Part shown: positions 58,056 through 64,000 of the stretch, in pieces
Layout: each line of letters begins with the position of its first letter
Numbering within the stretch: position 1 is the stretch's first letter
From: Bacillus canaveralius
Lineage (GTDB): Bacteria; Bacillota; Bacilli; Bacillales; Cytobacillaceae
Reading direction: 5' to 3'
Length of the DNA: 64,000 nt
Assembly: GCF_002860125.1 (NCBI RefSeq)
Contig: NZ_PGVA01000014.1
Coordinates: 186,001 to 250,000 of the forward strand
Made by a program: the position numbers and the translations under genes
Notes under the pieces: model-generated
Databases searched by the model: none
What the model was told of the DNA's origin: nothing
Seen by the model: only the letters and a program-made list of their open reading frames with translations

Positions 58056-58958
58056 ATGCTGACAGGAATGCAGATCGCAGTTATTGGCGGTGATGCCAGG
58101 CAGCTTGAGATTATCCGCAAGTTAACAGAACTGGATGCGAAGCTTTCATTAGTCGGATTTGAACAACTGGACCATGCCTTTACCGGAGCTATTAAGGAAA
58201 AAATGGAGGAAGTCGATTTTACAGCAATCGACTCGATTATTTTGCCTGTTCCCGGAACGAGCCTAGACGGCCAGATTGAGACGATTTTTTCCAATGAGAA
58301 AGTGTTCATAACAAAAGAAATACTCTCAAAGACCCCGGCCCATTGCACGATCTATTCTGGAATCACGAATTCCTACTTAAATGAAATTACGAAGCAGGCC
58401 AACAGGCGCCTTGTCCAGCTTTTTGAACGGGATGATGTTGCAATTTACAATTCGATTCCGACCGTCGAAGGAACAATTATGATGGCGATCCAGCACACCG
58501 ATTTTACCATTCACGGTTCAACGGTCGTTATTCTGGGATTAGGAAGAGTTGGGATGAGCGTGGCACGAACCTTTCATGCAATGGGGGCTAAGGTAGCCGT
58601 TGGAGCGAGAAAGAGCGAACATATCGCACGGATCACCGAAATGGGCTTAACCGCGTTCCACCTTGATGATATCAGTAATATCGTCACCGATGTCGATATT
58701 TGCATTAACACTATTCCATATTTAGTTGTCAGTGCATCAGTTATTTCAAAAATGCCCGTCCATACGCTGATTATTGATCTCGCCTCAAAACCAGGAGGAA
58801 CAGATTTCCGCTATGCGGAAAAAAGAGGAATTAAAGCGCTGCTGGCACCGGGTCTACCCGGAATTGTCGCCCCAAAAACGGCAGGGCAAATTTTAGCTAA
58901 CGTTCTTTCTCAGCTGCTTGGTGAATTTTTACTAAATCGAAAGGAGAAAGAAGTATGA
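58056..58958 (+). CDS. dpaA: Dipicolinate synthase subunit A
   Basis: 300 aa. DpaA, with DpaB, oxidises dihydrodipicolinate-derived substrate to dipicolinic acid in the mother cell; the product is stored in the spore core as calcium salt. The N-terminus MQIAVIGGDARQLEIIRKLT is the family start, and the nucleotide-binding segment VVILGLGRVGMSVARTF is near residue 150. The end PGLPGIVAPKTAGQILANVL is also conserved. ATG 58056 follows AAGGTGA at 8 bases; an in-frame GTG at 58044 lies inside that signal. It overlaps dpaB by 4 bases. Confidence 0.97.
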   Translation: MLTGMQIAVIGGDARQLEIIRKLTELDAKLSLVGFEQLDHAFTGAIKEKMEEVDFTAIDSIILPVPGTSLDGQIETIFSNEKVFITKEILSKTPAHCTIYSGITNSYLNEITKQANRRLVQLFERDDVAIYNSIPTVEGTIMMAIQHTDFTIHGSTVVILGLGRVGMSVARTFHAMGAKVAVGARKSEHIARITEMGLTAFHLDDISNIVTDVDICINTIPYLVVSASVISKMPVHTLIIDLASKPGGTDFRYAEKRGIKALLAPGLPGIVAPKTAGQILANVLSQLLGEFLLNRKEKEV

Positions 58959-59554
58959 GTTTAAAAGGAAAAAGAATCGGCTTTGGGTTAACAGGTTCAC
59001 ATTGCACATACGACGCCGTGTTTCCGGAAATTGAGAAACTTGTTAATCTGGGAGCTGAAGTGATTCCGGTCGTTACTTTCACCGTAAAAAATACGGAAAC
59101 CCGGTTTGGAAGCGGGGAAGACTGGGTGCAAAGAATTGAAAATCTGACAGGCCAAGCTATTATCGATTCAATTGTTAAAGCTGAGCCGCTCGGCCCTAAA
59201 CTGCCGCTTGATTGTATGGTTATTGCCCCGTTAACCGGCAATTCAATGAGCAAGTTCGCCAATGCGATGACGGATTCCCCCGTCCTGATGGCTGCAAAAG
59301 CGACACTAAGGAACGGTAATCCTGTTGTACTGGGTATTTCAACAAACGATGCCCTCGGATTAAACGGGGTCAACCTGATGAGATTGATGGCAACGAAAAA
59401 TATTTATTTTATTCCGTTTGGCCAGGACGATCCCGTGAAAAAACCGAATTCGATGGTGGCGCGAATGACGATGCTTGAAGAAACAATTGTTGCGGCAGTG
59501 AACGGTACCCAGCTCCAGCCTGTTATAGTAGAAAGATATAAAGATGCCAATTAA
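58955..59554 (+). CDS. dpaB: Dipicolinate synthase subunit B
   Basis: 199 aa flavoprotein-type subunit of dipicolinate synthase. It starts KGKRIGFGLTGSHCTYDAVF, has the conserved PLTGNSMSKFANAMTDSPVL and ends in a segment with AVNGTQLQPVIVERY. It belongs to the phosphopantothenoylcysteine decarboxylase-like fold. It overlaps the dpaA stop, so both subunits are probably made together. Confidence 0.96.
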   Translation: MSLKGKRIGFGLTGSHCTYDAVFPEIEKLVNLGAEVIPVVTFTVKNTETRFGSGEDWVQRIENLTGQAIIDSIVKAEPLGPKLPLDCMVIAPLTGNSMSKFANAMTDSPVLMAAKATLRNGNPVVLGISTNDALGLNGVNLMRLMATKNIYFIPFGQDDPVKKPNSMVARMTMLEETIVAAVNGTQLQPVIVERYKDAN

Positions 59555-59609
59555 CAGAACCCTTTTCCGGAACTTGAGGCAAAAAGTTTATTCCTTTAAT
59601 GAACGAATA

Positions 59610-59630
59610 TGTTAAAATAAATGATATTAT
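59610..59630 (+). promoter_or_regulatory. Possible extended -10 elements upstream of asd
   Basis: Two extended -10 matches lie close together: TGTTAAAAT (59610-59618) and TGATATTAT (59622-59630). Neither has a good -35 at 17 bases. Either could drive asd, which starts 111 bases later. The gap after dpaB (186 bases) supports a separate promoter. Confidence 0.35.
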
Positions 59631-59740
59631 GGGGATGGAGTATCGGTGTTGCACACCAAATTGCTTACATTCCCAAAACTTCTCATATTTTTTTATTATA
59701 AGATAAAACTGCTGATTTTATACCGGAAGGGGAATTATAG

Positions 59741-60799
59741 ATGGGACAGACTCATGGATTGCATATTGCTGTGGTCGGAGCAACAGGCGCTGTCGGCCAG
59801 CAAATGATTAAAACTTTAGAAAATCGCAAATTTCCGATTTCAAAAATAAGCTTGCTATCTTCACCGCGATCTGCCGGCTCAAAGGTTATATTTAACGGTG
59901 AGGAAGTGATCGTCCAGGAAGCGAAGCCTGAAAGCTTTGAAGGGGTGGACATCGCCTTGTTCAGCGCCGGTGGAAGTGTTTCAAAACAGCTCGCTCCTGA
60001 AGCAGCCAAAAGGGGCGCAATTGTTATCGATAATACGAGTGCTTTTCGCATGGATCCAAATGTTCCACTCGTAGTTCCAGAGGTAAATGAAGATGACCTG
60101 CACCAGCATAACGGAATCATTGCCAACCCAAATTGCTCAACGATTCAGATGGTTGTTGCACTCGAACCGGTTCGCCAAAAATACGGCTTAAAGAAAGTGA
60201 TCGTCTCCACATATCAGGCCGTGTCAGGTTCAGGCGCTGCTGCTGTCGAGGAACTCTATGAACAAACGCGCGCGATTATTAACAATGAACCATTTGAACC
60301 AAAACTTTTACCGGTAAAATCAGATAAAAAGCATTACCAGATTGCATTTAACGCGATTCCGCAAATCGATACATTCCAGGACAACGGCTTTACTTACGAA
60401 GAAATGAAAATGATCAACGAAACAAAGAAAATCATGCATTTGCCTGAGCTCCAGGTTGCCGCAACTTGTGTCCGCCTGCCCGTTGCCACCGGTCATTCCG
60501 AGTCGGTGTATATCGAGGTGGAAAACAGCGGTTTAACTGCGGAAGAATTAAAGGCCATACTTAAAGAAGCACCTGGCATTACGCTTCAGGATGATCCGGA
60601 CAATCAAATCTATCCTATGCCCGCTGACTGCGTCGGCAAAAATGATGTGTTTGTCGGACGCATTCGCCAGGATCTTGACGAAACAAACGGTTTCCACCTC
60701 TGGGTTGTTTCCGATAACCTATTAAAAGGTGCGGCATGGAATTCTGTCCAGATTGCCGAAAGCTTAATCAAGCTTGGACTTGTTAAAGAGGTCAAGTAA
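59741..60799 (+). CDS. asd: Aspartate-semialdehyde dehydrogenase
   Basis: 352 aa. Asd reduces aspartyl phosphate to aspartate semialdehyde for lysine, threonine, methionine, diaminopimelate and dipicolinate synthesis. The NADP-binding motif is [20 protein letters not shown], and the catalytic cysteine C132 is in [13 protein letters not shown]. The histidine region is [21 protein letters not shown] precedes the ATG. It sits between dpaB and dapG as in B. subtilis. Confidence 0.98.
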   Translation: MGQTHGLHIAVVGATGAVGQQMIKTLENRKFPISKISLLSSPRSAGSKVIFNGEEVIVQEAKPESFEGVDIALFSAGGSVSKQLAPEAAKRGAIVIDNTSAFRMDPNVPLVVPEVNEDDLHQHNGIIANPNCSTIQMVVALEPVRQKYGLKKVIVSTYQAVSGSGAAAVEELYEQTRAIINNEPFEPKLLPVKSDKKHYQIAFNAIPQIDTFQDNGFTYEEMKMINETKKIMHLPELQVAATCVRLPVATGHSESVYIEVENSGLTAEELKAILKEAPGITLQDDPDNQIYPMPADCVGKNDVFVGRIRQDLDETNGFHLWVVSDNLLKGAAWNSVQIAESLIKLGLVKEVK

Positions 60800-60813
60800 T
60801 CTCATTATCTAAG

Positions 60814-60932
60814 AAATGCGCAAGCGCCTTGGTCAGCCCCGACAAGCGCTGGAGGGCCTGTCGGTGAAGTTGCTCTATGACTTCATCGGCAGGACTGAAG
60901 TGACTCGAGGGGCTAGGCGCTGGAGCTGGACA
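60814..60932. repeat. Dispersed-type hairpin repeat element between asd and dapG
   Basis: This non-coding element folds into a nested structure. The outer stem is AGCGCC (60823-60828) / GGCGCT (60916-60921) and AGCCCC (60835-60840) / GGGGCT (60909-60914). The inner stem is 14 bp with two wobbles (60857-60870 with 60880-60893) and a 9-nt loop. GCGCTGGAG occurs twice inside (60846-60854 and 60918-60926). From memory it resembles a repeat found many times in intergenic regions of several Bacillaceae genomes; I could not check this. Confidence 0.75.
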
Positions 60933-60972
60933 AAAAAGAAGAATGAGTCAGATAAATTTTAGAGGTGTTACG

Positions 60973-62217
60973 ATGAAGATAATCGTTCAAAAATTTGGAG
61001 GCACTTCTGTCAGGGATAAACAAAGCCGGGAAAGCGCAATCCGGCATATTAAAAAAGCCATTTCAGACGGATATAAGGCGGTTGTAGTCGTGTCTGCCAT
61101 GGGCAGGAGCGGGGACCCTTATGCAACCGATACGCTTTTGTCATTAATTTCCGGAAATGCGAGCAAAGTCAGTAAACGGGAGCAAGACCTGCTTTTATCC
61201 GTCGGTGAAACGATTTCAAGTGTCGTGTTTACCAATATGCTGATCGAAAACGGCATAAAGGCAGTTGCGTTAACCGGGGCGCAGGCAGGCTTCAGAACAA
61301 ACAATGACCATACAAGCGCAAAAATTGTTGAAATGAAATGCGACAGGCTTATAAAAGAGCTTGAACTTCATGATGCCGTTGTCGTCGCAGGATTCCAGGG
61401 CTCTGCGAAAAATGGTGACATCACAACAATCGGCCGCGGCGGAAGCGATACATCCGCAGCAGCATTGGGGTCTGCTCTTGAGGCGGAGTGGATTGATATT
61501 TTTACGGATGTAGAAGGGATTATGACGGCAGACCCACGGATTGCCGCAAATGCACGGCCGTTATCTGTCGTAACATACAATGAGGTCTGCAATATGGCCT
61601 ACCAGGGGGCAAAGGTGATTCACCCGCGCGCTGTTGAGATTGCGATGCAGGCGAAAGTGCCGATCCGGATCCGCTCCACCTACACCGATAATCCCGGAAC
61701 GCTTGTGACGTCGATTAACAAACAGAACAGAGGCAGTGATATTAAGGAGCGCCCTGTCACAGGCATTGCCCATGTTTCAAATGTTACACAAATTAAAGTG
61801 TATGCCAAAAAAAATCAGTACAATTTACAGGCTGAAGTTTTCAAAGCGATGGCAAATGAAAAGATCAGCGTCGATTTAATCAATATATCACCAAACGGTG
61901 TCGTCTATACTGTTACAGATGAAGTGACCGACCATGCAATCAATGTGCTGGAAAACCTCGGCCATGAGCCTGCTGTCGAGCGGAACTGTGCAAAGGTGTC
62001 CGTTGTTGGCGCAGGAATGGCAGGAGTTCCCGGGGTTGCTGCGAAAATTGTTACGGCCCTATCAGAAAAAGGGATCAGAATTTTACAATCTGCTGACAGC
62101 CATACAACCATTTGGGTCCTGGTTAAGCAAGAAGACCTTGTAAATGCAGTAAACGCTCTCCATGATGCTTTTCAACTTGAATCGGAAGCATTGGAGTTTG
62201 AAAGAACAGATATATAA
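60973..62217 (+). CDS. dapG: Aspartokinase I (diaminopimelate-sensitive)
   Basis: 414 aa. It phosphorylates aspartate, the first step to lysine, diaminopimelate and dipicolinate. The kinase domain opens with IIVQKFGGTSVRDKQSRESA and has TTIGRGGSDTSAAALG. Two ACT regulatory domains follow (about 265-330 and 345-405). The length and the ACT layout match B. subtilis DapG, which is inhibited by meso-diaminopimelate. ATG 60973 follows AGAGGTG (60961-60967); an in-frame upstream ATG at 60943 is less likely. Confidence 0.95.
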   Translation: MKIIVQKFGGTSVRDKQSRESAIRHIKKAISDGYKAVVVVSAMGRSGDPYATDTLLSLISGNASKVSKREQDLLLSVGETISSVVFTNMLIENGIKAVALTGAQAGFRTNNDHTSAKIVEMKCDRLIKELELHDAVVVAGFQGSAKNGDITTIGRGGSDTSAAALGSALEAEWIDIFTDVEGIMTADPRIAANARPLSVVTYNEVCNMAYQGAKVIHPRAVEIAMQAKVPIRIRSTYTDNPGTLVTSINKQNRGSDIKERPVTGIAHVSNVTQIKVYAKKNQYNLQAEVFKAMANEKISVDLINISPNGVVYTVTDEVTDHAINVLENLGHEPAVERNCAKVSVVGAGMAGVPGVAAKIVTALSEKGIRILQSADSHTTIWVLVKQEDLVNAVNALHDAFQLESEALEFERTDI

Positions 62218-62238
62218 GAGGTATGAAGGAGTGGAATT

Positions 62239-63111
62239 ATGGTTCTTTTCGGCAGAGTTTCAACGGCTATGGTAACGCCTTTTGATAAAAAAGGGCATGT
62301 TGATTTTGCAAAAACGACCCAGCTCGTCAATTATTTAATTGATCACGGGACCGAATCGCTTGTTGTTGCAGGGACAACCGGTGAATCGCCGACCCTTTCT
62401 AAAGAGGAAAAGCTGGCTCTTTTCCAGCATGTTGTCAAAGCGGTCGATAAAAGAATTCCGGTGATTGCCGGAACTGGCAGCAATGATACTTATGCATCCA
62501 TTGAATTAACAAAAAAAGCGGAACAGCTCGGTGTCGACGCTATTATGGTTGTTGCCCCATATTACAATAAACCCAACCAGGAAGGGCTTTATCAGCATTT
62601 CAAAGCGATTGCCGAGAGCACAAAGCTTCCGGTTATGGTCTATAATATTCCCGGCAGAGCTTCAGTCAATATTGCGCCGGAAACGGTCGTTCGCCTGTCG
62701 CAAATTGCGAATATCGCCGCTGTGAAGGAAGCAAGCGGAGATCTAAATGCGATGACCCATATCATTGCGAATACGGACGATGACTTTTTGCTTTACAGCG
62801 GCGACGACGGCTTGACGCTTCCTGTCCTGGCAATTGGCGGTGCAGGCGTTGTCTCTGTTGCATCTCATGTGATCGGTAATGAAATGCAGGAGATGGTCCG
62901 TGCTCACTTTTCTGGAAATTTTGCTCAAGCAGCAAAGCTTCATCAAACGATCCTGCCCGTTATGCAAGGATTATTTACATCGCCAAGCCCAGTGCCTGTA
63001 AAAACGGCGCTCCAGCTCGAAGGGCTTGACGTTGGTTCTGTCCGCTTGCCGCTCGTCCCGCTTTCGGAACAAGAACGGACGACATTAGCAAACCTATTAA
63101 AGACAATTTAA
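62239..63111 (+). CDS. dapA: 4-hydroxy-tetrahydrodipicolinate synthase
   Basis: 290 aa TIM-barrel lyase that condenses pyruvate with aspartate semialdehyde. The Schiff-base lysine K163 is in NIAAVKEASGDL, the catalytic tyrosine Y135 is in MVYNIPGRASVN and the threonine pair is in VAGTTGESPTLS. Its product feeds both cell-wall diaminopimelate and, through DpaAB, spore dipicolinate. It follows dapG after 21 bases with GAAGGAGTG as Shine-Dalgarno. A terminator closes the unit. Confidence 0.98.
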   Translation: MVLFGRVSTAMVTPFDKKGHVDFAKTTQLVNYLIDHGTESLVVAGTTGESPTLSKEEKLALFQHVVKAVDKRIPVIAGTGSNDTYASIELTKKAEQLGVDAIMVVAPYYNKPNQEGLYQHFKAIAESTKLPVMVYNIPGRASVNIAPETVVRLSQIANIAAVKEASGDLNAMTHIIANTDDDFLLYSGDDGLTLPVLAIGGAGVVSVASHVIGNEMQEMVRAHFSGNFAQAAKLHQTILPVMQGLFTSPSPVPVKTALQLEGLDVGSVRLPLVPLSEQERTTLANLLKTI

Positions 63112-63126
63112 AGCAATATAACACGC

Positions 63127-63166
63127 AAAACAGCCTAGCCAATGGAATTGGCATGGCTGTTTTTTT
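63127..63166 (+). terminator. Intrinsic terminator after dapA
   Basis: AACAGCC pairs with GGCTGTT, and inside it GCCAAT pairs with ATTGGC around a short loop; six or more T follow. It starts about 16 bases after the dapA stop. Confidence 0.9.
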
Positions 63167-63226
63167 GGAGTACGAATGTGTAATAACCTGCTTGTTTTTT
63201 GAATTCTGATCAAATTTTTAAAATAT

Positions 63227-63410
63227 ATCGTCGACTTCCCCGTTTTCATCGTCAACATTTAAAATATATCGTCAACTTCCCCGTTCTTATCGTCGACTAT
63301 TAACTATATCGTCAACATCCCCGTTCTTATCGTCGACTTCCCCGTTTTCATCGTCAACATTTTAAATATATCGTCAACCTTCACGGATTTATCGTCAACT
63401 TTACTTAATA
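63227..63410. repeat. Periodic array of nine ATCGTCRAC cores between dapA and rnjB
   Basis: The 9-bp core ATCGTC(A/G)AC occurs at 63227, 63248, 63268, 63289, 63308, 63329, 63350, 63370 and 63391, and a broken copy starts at 63410. Intervals are 21, 20, 21, 19, 21, 21, 20 and 21 bases, mean 20.5. Spacers alternate between a GC-containing type (TTCCCCGTTTTC and close variants) and an AT-rich type (ATTTAAAATAT and variants), with the order A-B-A-B-A-A-B-A'-B'. A reversed copy (GTTCGACGAT) lies at 63427-63436. No protein-coding frame runs through it. The origin and function are unknown. Confidence 0.9.
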
Positions 63411-63474
63411 TCGATTATTTAACATGGTTCGACGATATTCGCATTCGTCTGGAGAAGGCGAGCCAACAATATGG

Positions 63475-63504
63475 TTGTAAACAATTTCTGTCATCAAGTA
63501 TAAT
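63475..63504 (+). promoter_or_regulatory. Sigma-A promoter of the RNase J gene
   Basis: TTGTAA (63475-63480), an 18-nt spacer and a perfect TATAAT (63499-63504). Transcription would start near 63511, about 43 bases before the GTG start. The repeat array ends about 65 bases upstream of the -35. Confidence 0.65.
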
Positions 63505-63553
63505 TGTTGTAACTGATTTTTTGATCGGCGAAAACAACATAGGAGGAACTTAC

Positions 63554-64000
63554 GTGAGTATGACAAGAAATGAAAGTATTAAGCTGATTGCCCTGGGGGG
63601 AGTAGGCGAGATGGGCAAAAATATGTACGTCGCAGAGGTGGATGACGACATATTTGTCATTGACGCAGGCTTGATGTTCCCGGAGAATGAAATGCTTGGA
63701 ATCGATATTGTGATTCCTGATTTTTCATATTTACTGGAAAACAAATCAAGAGTGAAGGCGATTTTGCTGACTCATGGCCATGAGGACCATATTGGCGCCT
63801 TGACATATGTACTGCGCAATCTCGATGTACCTGTGTACGGAACAAAGCTTACCATCGCCTTGGCACAGGCAAAACTTAGAGAGCAAGAATTTAACGGAAC
63901 AGCAGACTTTAGAGAAATCAATTCCGATTCCCGTCTAAACTTTGACCGGGCGGCGGTGACCTTTTTCAGGACAAACCACAGCATTCCTGACTCAGTCGGA
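63554..64000 (+). CDS. rnjB: Ribonuclease J (RNase J2 locus), 5' part
   Basis: 149 codons are present; the gene continues past the window. RNase J enzymes are metallo-beta-lactamase/beta-CASP nucleases with endo- and 5' to 3' exonuclease activity. IKLIALGGVGEMGKNMYVAE starts the domain, followed by VIDAGLMFPENEMLGIDIVI and the metal motif LTHGHEDHIGAL (HGHEDH at residues 74-79). FFRTNHSIPDSVG ends the visible part. Location after dapA equals rnjB of B. subtilis. That J2 has a degenerate motif here as far as I recall, while this copy looks intact. GTG 63554 follows AGGAGG (63541-63546). Confidence 0.9.
   Translation, partial: MSMTRNESIKLIALGGVGEMGKNMYVAEVDDDIFVIDAGLMFPENEMLGIDIVIPDFSYLLENKSRVKAILLTHGHEDHIGALTYVLRNLDVPVYGTKLTIALAQAKLREQEFNGTADFREINSDSRLNFDRAAVTFFRTNHSIPDSVG

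Noticed and set aside
60800-60972. Lysine riboswitch before dapG
   Set aside because: The structured DNA here is a nested simple hairpin with internal repeats and does not show the five-stem lysine riboswitch layout.
63227-63410. The repeat array as a coding sequence (IVDFPVF-like or, on the other strand, TMKTGK-like repeats)
   Set aside because: Unit lengths of 19, 20 and 21 bases break the frame repeatedly and there is no Shine-Dalgarno plus start on either strand.
63227-63410. The array as a CRISPR
   Set aside because: The repeat is only 9 bp and the spacers are 10-12 bp and recurring, not unique; no cas genes are near.

Overview
The window is chromosomal DNA of an endospore-forming, flagellated member of the Bacillaceae (Bacillus in the broad sense). 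Every gene I can support is on the + strand. The gene order follows, almost gene for gene, the Bacillus subtilis stretch from clpY/codY through the fla/che operon, rpsB-tsf, the lipid/isoprenoid genes, polC, the nusA-infB operon, rpsO-pnp, and dpa-asd-dapG-dapA to the RNase J2 locus. Dipicolinate synthase genes (dpaA/dpaB) and the ymxH-type sporulation gene point to an endospore former. The species cannot be fixed from the sequence alone.

Layout. 1-1085: the end of hslU, then codY with its terminator. 1086-1475: an AT-rich gap with a probable vegetative promoter and a candidate CodY box. 1476-28097: the fla/che operon, flgB through cheD. It encodes the rod and MS-ring (FlgB, FlgC, FliE, FliF), switch (FliG, FliM, FliY), export apparatus (FliH, FliI, FliJ, FliO, FliP, FliQ, FliR, FlhB, FlhA), hook (FliK, FlgD, FlgE), stator-associated proteins (YlxF, SwrD, FliL), number and placement control (FlhF, FlhG) and chemotaxis proteins (CheY, CheB, CheA, CheW, CheC, CheD). 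A terminator follows cheD. sigD then starts a new unit with its own extended -10 promoter, followed by a small uncharacterised protein gene and swrB.

30141-44459: rpsB, tsf, pyrH-frr, and uppS-cdsA-dxr-rseP-proS, separated by several intrinsic terminators, then polC with its own promoter. 44487-52079: rimP-nusA-rnpM-ylxQ-infB-ylxP-rbfA, then after an internal terminator truB-ribF. 52080-57768: rpsO, pnp, ylxY, mlpA and ymxH, mostly as separate transcription units. 57850-63166: a probable sigma-K promoter, dpaA-dpaB, asd, a dispersed hairpin repeat, then dapG-dapA. These cover the aspartate-to-dihydrodipicolinate steps and the last step to dipicolinate. 63554-64000: the start of an RNase J gene.

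Most of the window is conserved core genome. The least explained element is an array between dapA and rnjB (63227-63410): nine copies of the 9-bp core ATCGTCRAC spaced about 20.5 bp apart, close to two helical turns, with alternating spacers. Other points worth a second look are the separation of sigD from the fla/che operon, a hairpin placed between the only Shine-Dalgarno and the GTG start of swrD, a CodY box just downstream of codY, and an RNase J2-locus protein that keeps the full HGHEDH metal motif. No rRNA, tRNA, CRISPR array, prophage or insertion sequence was found.
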